Counted from the stretch's first letter, positions 1-12,391 are shown. The stretch is 64,000 nt of DNA from Ricinus communis (GCF_019578655.1 NC_063261.1:8564446-8628445); one strand, 5' to 3'. The notes: generated from the letters alone by a model not told the origin. Numbers and translations are program-made.

Positions 1-1856
1 TCCTTTTTATAATTCTATTTGTTTTGACTTTGTTTTATTTAATTTTTATGTCTTTTATTTTTGTGTTTTTCATATATTAATCATATCTAAGGTCTTATGT
101 GTATGTAAATCGAATTTCGGGCGAGGAAGGACCTTGGCCTAATCAAAATCGACTTGAGTAGGAGCTCAGAGCCGATTGGCTATGCATTAAGCCGATGGGC
201 TTTGTAATGTCACCAATCTGCTGTTCTTAACCCTTTTGACATTTTCTATACTTTGTAAACTAGATTAGTTGTTTACTTTGATTTTATTAGTTATAGAAAA
301 ATTATAATAGCTAGATTTAGTTTTCTGCCTTTATTTTTCCTTTATTTTGAATTTATGCTAAATACTTGAGTATCTGACTACTTAATAAAATTGGACATAT
401 AGACATTAGGCCTTAAAATTAGATTTTGGCATGAAAATTATAATTCATTATTTAATAAGATGGTAAATTGGGCTTAAATTAAATTTCATATATCTTTGCC
501 ATATATTTAATTAATTAATAGACTCACTTAGAATAAGATCACTCAATTGGATCTTGGCATGTAAGAAAGGTAGTTCATTTAGGTTAAAGATCTAGTTGTC
601 AAAAGCATAACTGGTAATTCAGCTAGACTAGATGAGCCTTTGTACATAATTGAATAATTAATTTAAGCTAACCATATAAATGGGGGAATTAGGCTAAAAT
701 TAAAATGGGCTAAACTTAGGTGGACCTCACATGTTGTAGTTCTTGATATGTAGAAATATTTTTGTTGCATTTATAAGGAATATGCCATTAAATAATAAAA
801 TTAAAACTAGGGATACATAAATAAGGAAGTTGGCTTCTGGATCCATCTATGGATATGGCGAAGTTTCTTTATGGAATTTAGTATGCCACTAAATTAGTAA
901 AAGTATCCCGAAGAATTACCAGGGTGACAACTTCCTTTCTCCATACTAGTCTCTATGACTAGTTAGCCTGTTCCTAATTAGGTTGAAAAGCCTTGAAGTG
1001 TCGTAGTCGCTAGAGACACTTGGGTACACGCTCGAAACTACTACCCACGGTGGCAACTCCGTTAAGGAGAAAAGAAGCTAATTCTAGTGTATCCTTATTT
1101 TTTATTTTATTATTTAACGGTTTATTCTTGCATCACTACACCATTCTCACATATTGAGCACTTTGGTCCTTATAGCTCTGATGGCTTCGGTTAGTAGTTT
1201 TTTGGCGCCACTCAAACTTTTGAATTACGATACTGGCTAACCATCACTCATAACTAATAAGTAAGTTTCCTACGTCATATGGATCTTTGAGTGGGGACTC
1301 GAGCAAATGAATGATATTTTTTTTGTGAAAGCCTTTATCCTTATCCAAAACTTAGCCTATGGTAATGACAATAGAAATTTCCCCTACGTACCCAATTGCT
1401 TGCTATTTGAGGTATTTTCCCTTATAAGAGTGTAAGCCCACATCATGGAGGGCCTTGGCCTAAAACATGTGATGTCAAAGGCCTTGAGCCCAAAATTATG
1501 TTGGCTTTGTTCTTATATTAGAAAATATCACCTTGTCTAATTTAATCGCTCTGAGAGCTATTGGCATGTGCGTCACGATTATTATTCCCTGTTGATAGTA
1601 AGCCCAAGCCCAAAAACATAGGTCTTGAGAGACTCACCTTAAACCGTGTACAAGAGTAATAAGGTTGGAAGGATGGTTTTTCTATACGTTGTCTTTATGT
1701 TTTCTAACCTTTATCTTTTTGCATCTCACGTACATCATGTATACCATACATCTCATGCATCACTCTAACTCCTTATTTTGAAGCCATTTTAGATTATCAT
1801 CCTTAATTTGGATAAGATAAGAAGGGTAAGAGCCTTAAAAGTCTACTACTTCCAAA

Positions 1857-2809
1857 GATGGTCCACGAGCAAGACATTGATGCTATTAAGACTGCAATCA
1901 TGGCTAACCTAAGGATTGTGATCCGAAAGGAACTCTAGCAAGCTTTGGCTGAGATTTTAGGAAACATACTTCAAAAGACTACTACTACCCGTGTAACTAC
2001 TGCAAAATAACTAGTGGTCATAAAGAAGCACGTGGTGAACACCTCTTGAATTTAGATTACTACATACTAGAATAAGCTAAGAAAGAGTTTATTCTTACTA
2101 CAAAAGTTGTTATGGAATCTAAGATTAGGCATAGTTTGATTAAAAGACTCGACAAGATGCAAGATATGTTGAAAGATCAAGGTTTAGATTCAGTTTTTGA
2201 TTTTGATGAACTGATGCTGATTGGAGAAGACAAGTTGCCTCCTAAATTTTCACATGCTTAAAATACAAAAGTTCATGGAACTAGAGATCCAAAGTTGCAC
2301 TTGAAGCAATATGCTACTACCATGAGTACTACTCATTTGGCTAGGACCCAAATTATCAAGCTGCTTGTACTTTCATTAAAAGGGCTAGCTGTAAATTGGT
2401 ACCATAGGTTAGAAAGGCCCATTAAATCTGATTGAAAAATGCTTAATAATGCTTTTATGAAGCAATATGATTATAATGAACATTTTAGAAGTCTCTATAA
2501 AGGATTTGAAATCAACAAAAAAAAAGCCCAATAAGTCTTTTTTCTAACTTCTTAACTAGATGGAGAAACAAAGTAGGGTTAGTGAAGAACAAGCCTTTGG
2601 AGAAGGATTAAGTTCGAATGGTAATTCAAAATATTCTCCCATCTTGGATGGAAAAGCTACAAATGATGAACCTTGAGACGTTTGCAGCCTTGTATGATGA
2701 TGGTCTACAAGTAGAGAAAATTGAAAATGTTAGAGCTAGAGGGTACATGGGAAACTATCAAGCTAGAGAAATTGAAGACCTACCATCCGAAGATGATGAA
2801 GCTTCGTAA
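1857..2809 (+). pseudogene. Degenerate retrotransposon gag gene
   Basis: The reading frame starting at ATG 1857 (protein begins MVHEQDID) meets a stop at 1936. Gag-type sequence resumes near 2268-2500 with a retrotransposon-gag-like stretch (GTRDPKLHLKQY, then VNWYHRL). The longest open piece is 2618-2809, which encodes a run ending in EDLPSEDDEAS and includes ILPSWMEKLQMM, typical of the tail of plant gag domains. Several stops and frameshifts interrupt it. Gag would form the particle shell of the element. No zinc knuckle or protease follows, in keeping with a gag-only element. The family is inferred from composition and order rather than a full domain match. Confidence 0.45.
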
Positions 2810-2819
2810 GATTTAACTG

Positions 2820-3964
2820 TCGATTTTTTTTAAAATTGACATGATTTTGTTTCTAGAATCGATAATATAAACTTTGATTTTGCTTATATGATGTTTATCT
2901 TAATGGAATTGTGCATTACATTGATTACTACATGAGCATGTTTAACATTAATTCTATTCGAATTGGTTTATTTAACCTAGGCATAAATGATAATCCTGGG
3001 TACATTTCCATTGAACATAGTATAACTCTTGAAGAGAGAGGAAAAAGTTGAGAGAATGAGAAAAAAAAAGGAATAGTATTTGATATAACATGATTGAATT
3101 CAAGGTAGCAGAATTATTCACCAAAATAGGGGTAAGGCAAGAAGACCGAGTTCATCCTTTATCATATAACAACCTTGAGAATAACAAGGACCTTTGAAGA
3201 TAGAAGTGATTAAAGATTAGTGCTTTAATCTTGAAAAATGCAAGACCCATTGCATTTGACTCCAAAAAGAAATTTAGGTCGAGCTGGAAAACTTCCATAT
3301 TAAAGAAAGAAAAGATTAAGCTCTAAGATGTTGAAAGGAGTTCAAATCTTAAGGGCCATAAATTCACAAGTCAATCTAGACCATGTTAGATACTATCTTT
3401 GAAGAAACAATAAAGAAAAAAATAAAAATAGAAAGACAATCCTGCTAACTAAAGGACCTGAATAGGCTAGCTAGGCAAAGTTAAAGAAATAAAATGAGAA
3501 ATATATTCGATAGAAAATCCAAATGGACTAGTTGACAATAAGAGTAGTATTATGTGAAATAGAAAATGAACCCATTTTTGCCCTTATTAAATGAATAAAA
3601 TCTTATTAGAATTTTTGTCAAACTTGTACACCAATTTTCATTGCTTGCACGCTATCAAAAAGAAAAACAAAATAAGAAGTAAAATCTATAAGACCTAAAT
3701 AGAAGCAAGATCATTCTTCTTCAACTTTTGTTTTTGTGTTTCTTATAGAAAAAGCCAAGAATTTGTAGCACTCAAGTCTCCATCGATCTTGACATCGCGC
3801 TTAAATGAATCAGTAGGGCTAGAGTCTTTTAATCTTATCTCAAGGGAAGTCCTAAATATTAGTAAAATTATCTATAAGCTTGAAAAAAGGGACTGTGAGT
3901 GCTTCAATTCATACTTCTCAAGCAATTGAATTTTGAAAAAATAAAAAAAGAAAGAAAAAACCCT
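2820..3964. other. Non-coding internal region of the LARD-like element
   Basis: About 1.1 kb of A-rich sequence without a supportable reading frame. It lies between the gag relic and the tandem repeat block, where large non-autonomous plant elements usually carry long non-coding DNA. I see no LTR, TIR or RNA gene in it. Confidence 0.35.
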
Positions 3965-4170
3965 ACTAAGTCGAAACTTGAAAAGGCGGCTTAGGCAAAA
4001 ATTATGGCAAAGAAGAAAGAAAGTTGCTAAGTTGAAAACTTGAAAAGGCAGCTTAGGCAAAAATAAAGTTTACTAAGTTGAAAATCCGAAAGGGTAACTT
4101 AGAAAAAAGTTAAGACATTAGCCTACTAAGTTGAAAACCTGAAAAGGTGGATTAGGCAAACGTTAAGGCG
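3965..4170 (+). repeat. Four imperfect tandem units with core ctaagttgaaaa...gaaaaggcggcttaggcaaa
   Basis: Units begin at about 3965, 4027, 4073 and 4126. Each opens with ctaag(t), continues to a ttgaaaacttgaaaagg-type core and ends in gcttaggcaaa-like sequence. Spacing is irregular (62, 46 and 53 bp) because the A-rich linkers differ while the cores are kept. No protein reading is shared by all units. Blocks of this type occur in the 3' non-coding part of large gag-only plant elements, which fits the neighbouring gag relic. Confidence 0.6.
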
Positions 4171-4430
4171 TAAAAGTAAGAAAAGAAATGATTTTGTTAC
4201 TATCTACATGAGACTATGGGAGGACACCATTACCATCGCACAAATATAAGTACAGCCTAAGGAAAAATGATTTAGTCCTTTCATGCTTGAGTTATATGTA
4301 GATCTATGCTTCCTACCGTCACCTTGACTTTTAGATTTTCAATATGCATCATCGTCTTCATCATTTTTTATCAACCATCTAGCTCCATGGTTTATATATG
4401 CCAGGTCTAAGACCAAACCACATGGTTAAC

Positions 4431-5333
4431 ATATGCCTTTACCCATGCCTAGTTCCCGTTGGATTGATATTTCCATGGACTTTGTGCTTAGATTACCTAG
4501 AACTAAGTGTGGGCATGATTTTATTTATGTTGTTGTTGATAGGTTTTATAAGATGTCACATTTTATTGCTTGTAGTAAACCAATAATGCACAACATATTA
4601 CATGTTTGTTCTTTAAAGAGATTATGCGCTTACATGGTAATGCTAAAAACCATTTTTAGTGATAGGGATGTCAAGTTTTTTAGCTACTTTTAAAAAACTT
4701 TATAGGGAAAGTTGGGTACTAAACTTTTATGTTCTACTAATTGTCACTCTAAACTAATGGCCAAATCGAAGTAGTTAACAAAATTTTGTCTCAATTACTT
4801 AAGACCATGGTTATGCGAAATTTGAAATCTTGGGAGGATTATTTGCTGCATATTGAATTTGCATATAATCGTAGTGTGCATTCTTCTACTAATTTCTGTC
4901 CTTTTAAGATTGTTTATGGTTTTATTTCATTGAGTCCTTTAGATTTAATTTCTTTACTTTTGAGTGAACAAGCAAATAGATGGCAAAAGAAGGTAGAGTT
5001 TGTGAAGGCGCTACATGAAAAAGTGCATGCGAACCTTGAAAGAAAGAATGAACAATATGCAAAACAAGCCAATAAGGGGCGAATGAAAGTGGTGTTTGAG
5101 TATAGCGAATGGGTGTAGGTTCACATGCACAAGGAGCATTTTCTAACCAAGAGACAATCCAAACTTTTGCCAATAAGAGATGGACCGTTCCAAGTCCTTA
5201 AGCGCATCAATGACAATGCCTACAAACTAGATTTGCCTGGTAAGTATGGTGTTAGTGCTACCTTTTTTAATGTTGCTAACTTGTATCCTTTTGATTTTGA
5301 TAAAGGTTTTGATTTGATGATGAATTCTTAAAG
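4431..5333 (+). pseudogene. Gypsy integrase C-terminal half (family A, left copy)
   Basis: Translation shows the integrase catalytic core from WIDISMDF through VVVDRF and FSDRDVKFF, then AEFAYNRS-like sequence (IEFAYNRSVHSS) and the C-terminal DGPFQVLKRINDNAYKLDLP segment, the GPF/GPY module of Ty3/Gypsy integrases. Stops occur near 4692 and 5116 and there are frameshifts. The zinc-finger part, RNase H, RT, protease and gag are missing upstream. A polypurine tract and an LTR follow directly, so this is the true 3' end of a Gypsy internal region. Close in sequence to the Gypsy B integrase at 10402-11629. Confidence 0.85.
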
Positions 5334-5342
5334 AAGGGGGGA
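5330..5342 (+). promoter_or_regulatory. Polypurine tract
   Basis: A purine run (aaagaaggggggga-like) stands between the end of the integrase frame and the LTR starting TGATGTGATC. This is the expected position of the primer for plus-strand DNA synthesis. It marks the LTR on its right as a 3' LTR of the left copy. Confidence 0.75.
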
Positions 5343-6275
5343 TGATGTGATCAAGGCTAAAAGTCCACACACTTCAAAAGGCCAAGACCCTTTAAACATC
5401 TAAGAATGACTAATTACAAGATCAAAGGACAAGAAGATGAAGGAAACACTTGTTGGGATTATCAAGAATATTTAGATTCAAGACACTACATTGTCATGAT
5501 GAGTCAACTCTAAAATCAAGTCCAAGACTTATTAGCTTGAATCAATACCAAGTGGTTTGATTAATTCCAATTGAGTCTTAATTATTCAAATCAAGCTAAT
5601 AAGACACTAAGGAAGCAAGTTGGGCCAATGAGCACTTAAGGAGCAAGCCGATGTGTGTGACCTCCTTAAGTAATTAGGTTTCAACTTAAACTTATTGACT
5701 AATCAACAAGGGGGCGGCACCTTCTATTTTTTATTTAGGAAATTTCTTATTTGCTTTATTTTGTTTAGGAAGTAATGATTTAATCCCTAAATGATATATT
5801 TTCTTTTTTCTAGCCTAATCATAGGGGACATATGATCGTTGGCTATTTAGGAATTTTTATTTTATTTCTTATTTAGTTTAGGAAGTAATATATTATTTTC
5901 TTAAGTGATTTATTCCTTTTCTAGTGTCATTCTAGGATTGTAGGAGGCCTATAAATACCTTGTATTCAGCCACCTATGTTAATCAATCTTGTATGAATTA
6001 TTTTTCATCAATAAAGTGAGAGGATTTTTTTACTTTATATTTTGTGAACTTTTCAAGTTTTCTTATATTGTTTGCAAATTTTTTGTCTTATCAATTTTTG
6101 AAACTTAATCTTTTAAGCTTTTGGATTTTTTGCTACATACATATTTTTATAACTAAAGTTCTTGATTCCTTATAATCAAAGGGTTTTAGTTCCATATCAT
6201 AAATCTGAATTTGATGATCCTAAGGTTATCATCAATTCTGATTTGGGTTCTATTTCTCTATAGATAGACTTAACA
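5343..6275 (+). repeat. Gypsy A LTR shared by two partial copies
   Basis: About 930 bp, beginning TGATGTGATCAAGG and ending GACTTAACA. It is preceded by a polypurine tract and followed five bases later by a tRNA-Met-type primer site, so it acts as the 3' LTR of the left fragment and the 5' LTR of the right one. A TATA box (TATAAATA) lies at 5950-5957. The last 40-50 bases recur at 17725-17763 (tatagatagag versus tatagatagac), which identifies the far end of the right copy. The exact first base could be 5343 or 5346. Confidence 0.8.
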
Positions 6276-6280
6276 TAATT

Positions 6281-6292
6281 TGGTATCAGAGC
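6281..6292 (+). promoter_or_regulatory. Primer-binding site, initiator tRNA-Met type (Gypsy A)
   Basis: TGGTATCAGAGC matches the 3' end complement of plant initiator tRNA-Met and lies just inside the LTR end, where minus-strand synthesis starts. About 70 bases of untranslated leader follow before Gypsy B interrupts. Confidence 0.85.
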
Positions 6293-6366
6293 TTAAGCTT
6301 CATATCAGGTTTACTTATCTAATTTTTCAATTCTTTGTTTGTTTTCTTGTTGATTCAATTTATTTA

Positions 6367-7139
6367 TGATATGGAATCAGTCCAACAAGAGGTCCATCAC
6401 ACAGCTCAAGTGCAAGATAATGATGCTACGGTCCATGCCTTGCTAGTGCATGAAATGCTAAGCAAAGATCAGAACATTTCATGGGATTCTCATCAAAACA
6501 AACCTTTATCACTTGCCTTAATTGGATGGTTGAATAAAAGCTTGAAAAGGGGAATATTTGCTGCTCATTATGTTCAGTTTTTGTTGTTCATAAAGGTGGA
6601 CGTTTTGGAGTTATTCCTTACTCTATTCACGCTCATTATGTTCGGTTTTCATTGCCCATAAAGGTGGACGTTTTGGAGTTATTCTTTGTTTAATTTGCTG
6701 TTAGAATTTCAGTTTTAAGTGTGTAATAAAATCTTTGTAATCAGCCTTTAATACGTTACAAAGATTTTCTTTATTCTAGCACTTTTATTTCTTTGTTTAA
6801 TTAGGGATGTTACAAGGGAATGTGAATCCTTGTACTGGTTAGTTTTAGGAGGAAGTTGAAGAGTTTATCTATGTCATGTAACTCTTCTAGTGGTTGAGTA
6901 TAAATAGAACTCATGGCCAAGTGTTATAGGCATTGAGAGTTGAAAACAAATCTGATTTCTTTGTGAAATTATTCTAAGTGTTTTACTTTGTGTTTACACG
7001 CCCTTTTGCTCTTACTACTTAGTGTTTGAGAGTAGAAATTTGAGAGTGCTTTACTTAGTGTCGTGTTCTTTTATTTGTTCCCTACCATTCAAAGTACTCA
7101 AACTCATTCCAAAAACGATCCTATTCCTTTTCCACATCA
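6367..7139 (+). repeat. Gypsy B 5' LTR
   Basis: 773 bp, TGATATGGAATCAG to CCACATCA. A TATA box TATAAATA lies at 6899-6906 in the sequence gagtataaatag. It carries an internal near-duplicate (gctcattatgttc ... aaaggtggacgtttt occurs twice between about 6565 and 6680). Confidence 0.93.
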
Positions 7140-7141
7140 AT

Positions 7142-7153
7142 TGGTATCGGAGC
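7142..7153 (+). promoter_or_regulatory. Primer-binding site (Gypsy B)
   Basis: TGGTATCGGAGC, two bases after the 5' LTR. It differs by one base from the TGGTATCAGAGC complement of initiator tRNA-Met. Confidence 0.85.
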
Positions 7154-7377
7154 TTAGGCTTTGGAGAGTGTGAGTTTCGTGACAAAAAAAACAGGATTAC
7201 GTTCTTTGAAAACAGTCCGAAGGTTTTGATTCGTATCTCCCTTGTTCCTGAAGATTTTTGAGTGTTTCTTGAGTTTAAATTGTTTTTCTCTTTGAGAGTT
7301 TTGTGATTGTAAAGTTACAAAATTTTTGAAGTCCGTTTGATATTTTTCTTGGTTGATTAAAATTGCACGCTATTGTA

Positions 7378-8366
7378 ATGGAAACAAATCAGTCTAATTC
7401 GGAAATGTTGGTCGCTATCATGAAGCAACTTCGTGAGCTACAAGGAGACTTGAGGAAACATGAAGCTAGGATGGATGCCATTCGCGGAATTATCCTTAAA
7501 GATGGGAGAACTTATTGGAGACTTGGAGAACACAAACAAGCTCCGTTGGGAATCCTACCTATCGAAATTTTTAAGAAGAAGATAGGAGTTTCAAATTGGA
7601 ACTTCCTGAATTTGATGGCTCAAGTGATCCGGAAAACTTCTTAGATTGGGTTCGAAGAATGGAAAGTGTCTTTGATTATAAAGACTTTGATGATAGGAGG
7701 AGGTGTAAGATGGTTGTCCTTAGATTAACAAAGCTTCACGGGCTTTGGTATGACAATCTAAAAGCCAAGAGACGAAGAGAAGAGAAAGAAAAGATCGAGT
7801 CATGGGAGAAACTCAAGAAGAAAATGGAGAGGCGTTGGGTACCACGTGAGTATGAGCAAGATCAATATGTCAAGCTAACTCGACTAACTCAAGGTGATCT
7901 CGGTGTTGATGAGTATGTTCGTGAATTTGAGAGGCTAGGCTTGATGTGTGACTTGCAAGAGAAGGAGCCCTCAAGATTGCTCGTTTCACTAAAGGGTCGT
8001 CCAAACCCATCTCTCACAAGGTAGATCTTATGAGCTTTTCTACTTTTGATGAAGTTGTGATGTAGCTAGGAAGGTGGAAGCACAAGTGAAACAGGGAGAA
8101 GCCTAAGGGCGAACACAAGTGGTGTCAAGACTCCATATAAACCATACATACCTTTTAGGAAGAGTGAGTCTTCTTTTAGCTCTTCTAAACAACTTTCTTC
8201 TACTAATCCTTCAAAGTTTCAAAGTGGAAAATCTAGTTTTAAGTAAGAAGGATTCAAGAGGACTTGTTACAAGTGCCAAGAACGTGGGCATATTGCTAGT
8301 GAATGCCCAAAAGGAATATTCTCACAATTCACCCGGTGAGGAGGATTCTTACGGCTATGAATCCTG
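7378..8366 (+). pseudogene. Gypsy B gag with zinc knuckle
   Basis: Start ATG at 7378 (METNQSNSEM); the in-frame TTG upstream is not used as a start here. The frame shifts near 7590-7600 into the retrotransposon-gag domain ELPEFDGSSDPENFLDWV, a conserved opening of Ty3/Gypsy gag, which runs to about 8020. A perfect CX2CX4HX4C zinc knuckle (CYKCQERGHIASEC) is read at about 8267-8308 in another frame. Gag builds the particle and binds the RNA. At least two frameshifts separate the N-terminus, core and knuckle, so no full gag can be made. Confidence 0.85.
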
Positions 8367-8489
8367 AAAGTAACAATGAAGATGTTGAGGAGTATGATGC
8401 GGAGGAGAATGACAACCCTCTTTGTGGAGTTGTTAGGAGAGTCTTACGATCAACCTCTCAAAGACATGCGAAGAACGAGAGAACCTTTT

Positions 8490-11400
8490 CCATACAAGGT
8501 GCAAGGTTCTTGATAAGACATGTGATGTGATTGTTGATGGAGGATCATGCACGGATGTGGCATCCACGAACTTGTCAAGAGTAAGCTTAAGCTTCCTCTT
8601 GAAATCATGCTAAGCCTTACAAATTGAATTGGTTAAATAATGAAACTGGTTTGAAGGTCAAGAAACAAGCTTTAGTTTCATTTACAATTGGCAATTATCA
8701 TGATGAACGTTGGTGTGATGTATTGCCTATGAGTGCATGTCATATTTTGCTTGGTAGACCATGGCAATTTGATAGAAATGCTGTACATGATGGTGTTTCT
8801 AATATATATACGGTTACTACCACGGGTGGAAAAAAGATTAGATTGTTGCCTTTGCCTCCTAAGGTTGAACCTATGGTGGAAAGGAGACCTAATTTTCCGA
8901 TTTCGAGGAAAGAGTTCGAAAAGAGTGTGCAATGGAGGGAGGAGGGTTTGTACTTCTTGTTAAACCCATTTCTAATGTTGTTTCCTATGCCACTAACTCT
9001 TTGTCTTTGAGTCATTTGCTTGAAGAATTTTCCGATGTATTTCCTAGTGATTTCACCGAAAGGATCGCCACCTTTCGTGGGATTGAGCATGCAATTGACT
9101 TAATCCCGGGAGCCCCATTGCCTAACAAAGCAGCCTATCGGTGCAATCCCGAGCAAGCTAAAGAGTTGCAAAGGCAAGTGGAAGAACTAATGGAGAAAGG
9201 TTATGTGCGTGAGAGCCTTAGTCCATGTGTCGCTCCTACTTTTAGTGCCTAAGAAAGAAGGAACATGGAGAATGTGTATTGATAGTCGTGCAATCAATAA
9301 CATAACTATCAAATATAGATTTCCTATGCCTAGGCTCCAAGATATGTTTGATGAATTGAGTGGTGCCAAAATTTTCAACAAGATTGATTTGAGGAGTGGC
9401 TACCATCAAATGAGAATTCGAGAAGGTGATGAATGGAAGACGACTTTCAAAACGGGAAACAAGGGTTGTATGAGTGGCTTGTCATGCCATTTGGACTTTG
9501 CAATGCCCCTAGTTCATTCATGAGACTTATGAATGAGGTACTTGACCTTTCTCAATAAGTTCATTGTTGTATACTTAGATGATATTTTAGTATATAGCAA
9601 ATCCGAAAGTGAGCATATGTTGCATTTGAGAGATTTATTTGAAAAATTGAGAACTCACAAGTTGTATGGAAAATGGAAAATGTACTTTCATGTGTAATAG
9701 TATTTCTTTCCTAGGATACATTGTTTCTAGTGAAGGGATACAGTTGATCCGGAGAAAGTGAAGGCCATTTCCACATGGTTAGTTCCAAGGGATGTTCATG
9801 AAGTTAGGAGCTTTCATGGCCTTGCTTCTTTCTATAGAATCTTCATCAAGAACTTCTCAACAATTACAGCCCGATGACGGAGTTAATGAAGAAAGGAGAA
9901 TTCAAATGGAGTGAAGCGGCCCAAAAATCCTTTGAAGAAGTCAAAAACAATTATGCAATGCACCCATCCTTGCTCTTCCAGGATTTTGACAAGCTTTTGA
10001 AGTGGAATGTGATGCAAGCGTGGGTATTGGAGCTGTCCTTATTCAAGAGAAGCGTCCAGTTTGCTACTTTAGTGAGAAACTAAGTGGAGCCAAGCTGAAT
10101 TATTCCAACAATGATCATGAGTTCTATGCGATTGTTAGAGCTTTAGAACATTGGTCTCACTATCTAAGGCTAAAACCTTTTGTTCTTCATTCGGATCATG
10201 AGGCCTTGGAAGTACATACATGGCCAACAAAAGCCGAATCATCGACATGCTAAGTGGGTAGAGTTCCTGCAATCTTTCACTTTCCATTCAAGTATTAGGA
10301 GGGAAGGAACAATGTTGTTATGGATGCTCTCTCAAGGAGACGTTACCTACTTGCCACTGTCCATACTCAAGTTCTAGGCTTTGAACATTTAAAAGGTTTA
10401 TATGAGAATGATGAACACTTTGCTACTATATTTCAAAAGCCTACTCAGGGAGTTCATAGTTCAAGATGGTTTCTTATTTAAAGGGAACAAACTTTGTATC
10501 CCTAAGTGTGGTGTTCGTGAGCTTTTGATTAGGGAAGTCCATGGAGGTGGAATTGCTGGTCACTTTGGTGTTCACAAGACCATGGACATACTCAATGAAC
10601 ACTTTTATTGGCCACACATGATAAAAGACGTGACTCATGTGGTGGAGAGATGTTCTACTTGTCAAAAGTCCAAGAGTACCTTCCATAAAGGTCTCTACCA
10701 TCCCTTACCCGTCCCCGATGCCCCTTGGGAAAGTGTAAGTATGGACTTTATTGTGGGGCTTCCAAAGACTCAAAGGGAAAGGATAGCATCATGGTGGTGG
10801 TTGATCGATTTTCAAAGATGGCTCACTTTGTTGCGTGCCATAAGACGGATGATGCATCCAAAATTGCTGACTTGTATTTTCGTGAGATCATTCGTTTGCA
10901 TGGTGTTCCAAGATCAATTGTTTCAGATAGGGATTCTAAATTCCTAAGTCACTTTTGGAGAATTTTATGGAAGTTGGTAGGTACTAAGCTTCTTTTTAGT
11001 ACTTCTCATCATCCCTCAAACCGATGGCCAAACGGAAGTGACTAATAGAACACTTGGATCTTTGTTGCGTGGACTTGTGAGTAAAACGCAGAAAGATTGG
11101 GATATCAAGTTGGCACATGCTGAATTTGCCTATAATAGATCACCTTCTTCAACTATAAGTCGTGCTCCTTTTGAGGTGGTCTATGGGGTTAATCCTCTTC
11201 TTCCTGTTGAACTTGTTCCATTGCCAAGAAAGGACTTAGTCCATGTTGATTCAAAGAAAAGATGGGAAGCATTTCAGAAAACATGTACTCAAGTTAAGGA
11301 GAAAATTGAAGCAATGAATGTAGTTTACAAGGCAAGAGCTAACAAGAGAAGAAAACAGCCTACCTTTGCTAAGGGTGATCTAGTGTGGTTACATTTGAGG

Positions 11401-11629
11401 AAGGAACGTTTTCCTAATCTTAGGAAAAACAAACTCATGCCTAGGTCAGATGGTCCATTTCGTGTGTTAGAAAAGATTGGAGAAAGTGCTTACAAACTTG
11501 AACTTCCAAGTAAGTATGGTGGTGTAAGTGCAACTTTCAATGTGGGGGATTTAACTCCATACCTTGATAATGAAAGTTTGAGGACAAACTTTTTCGAAGA
11601 GGGGGAGAATGATATGGAATCAGTCCAAT
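8490..11629 (+). pseudogene. Gypsy B pol: protease, RT, RNase H, integrase
   Basis: Protease active-site motif VDGGSC with the Asp codon at 8536-8538. RT from FSDVFPSD (about 9030) through [18 protein letters not shown], the palm motif YLDD at 9572-9583. RNase H around 9990-10260 (ECDASVGIGAVLIQEKRPV in a shifted frame). Integrase from 10402: HX..H and CSTCQKSK zinc finger, core D in SMDFIVG, D in SDRDSKF, E in [10 protein letters not shown], then DGPFRVLEKIGESAYKLELP. Frameshifts occur near 9236, 9450-9540, 9660, 10010-10240, 10770 and 11020. The last open piece (11038-11631) is long and intact, showing recent decay. Catalytic residues are otherwise present. Confidence 0.9.
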
Positions 11630-12386
11630 AAGAGGTCCATCACACAGCTCAAGTGCAAGATAATGATGCTACGGTCCATGCCTTTCTAATGCATGAAAAT
11701 GCTAAGCAAAGATCAGAACATTTCATGGGATTCTCATCAAAACAAACCTTTATCACTTGCCTTAATTGGATGGTTGAATAAAAGCTTGAAAAGGGGAATA
11801 TTTGCTGCTCATTATGTTCAGTTTTTGTTGTTCATAAAGGTGGACGTTTTTGGAGTTATTCCTTACTCTATTCACGCTCATTATGTTCGGCCATTGCCCA
11901 TAAAGGTGGACGTTTTGGAGTTATTCTTTGTTTAATTTGCTGTTAGAATTTCAGTTTTAAGTGTGTAATAAAATCTTTGTAATCAGCCTTTAATAGTCAA
12001 GTACAAAGATTTTCTTTATTCTAGCACTTTTATTTCATTGCTTAATTAGGGATGTTACAAGGGAATGTGAATCCTTGTAGCTGGTTAGTTTTTAGGAGGA
12101 AGTTGAAGAGTTTATCTATGTCATGTAACTCTTCTAGTGGTTGAGTATAAATAGAACTCATGGCCAAGTGTTATAGGCATTGAGAGTTGAAAACAAATCT
12201 GATTTCTTTGTGAAATTATTCTAAGTGTTTTACTTTGTGTTTACACGCCCTTTTGCTCTTACTACTTAGTGTTTGAGAGTAGAAGTTTGAGAGTGCTTTA
12301 CTTAGTGTCGTGTTCTTTTATTTGTTCCCTACCATTCAAAGTACTCAAACTCATTCCAAAAACGATCCTATTCCTTTTCCACATCA
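11610..12386 (+). repeat. Gypsy B 3' LTR
   Basis: 777 bp, preceded by the purine run gaagagggggagaa and followed by attta. The TATA box copy is at 12146-12153. Differences from the 5' LTR are a handful of substitutions (for example caacaagagg/caataagagg) and short indels. Confidence 0.93.
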
Positions 12387-12391
12387 ATTTA

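Larger units (their letters stand above)
1..4370 (+). mobile_element. Gag-only LTR retroelement relic (LARD-like), left end outside window
   Basis: About 4.4 kb of non-host sequence containing a broken gag gene (1857-2809), no RT, protease or integrase, and a tandem repeat block near its right end. A candidate primer-binding site at 1051-1069 (tggcaactccgttaaggag) resembles the TGGCGACTCCGCTGGGGA-type sites of large non-autonomous plant retroelements, which would make roughly 1-1045 the tail of a 5' LTR. No second LTR was found, so the element is truncated or disrupted. The right boundary near 4370 is only where integrase similarity of the next element begins. The class assignment is inference from structure; many stops show the copy is dead. 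Confidence 0.4.
6367..12386 (+). mobile_element. Complete Gypsy B LTR retrotransposon (TSD attta)
   Basis: A 6020-bp element with LTRs at 6367-7139 and 11610-12386, both TG...CA, flanked by the 5-bp duplication attta (6362-6366 and 12387-12391). It landed in the leader of Gypsy A, about 75 bases after that element's primer site. Internal order is primer site, gag with zinc knuckle, protease, RT, RNase H and integrase, the Ty3/Gypsy order. The two LTRs differ at only about 1-2% of sites plus a few 1-4-base indels, so it is fairly young, but scattered frameshifts in gag and pol make it non-autonomous now. No chromodomain is visible after the integrase; the lineage is not assigned. Confidence 0.95.
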
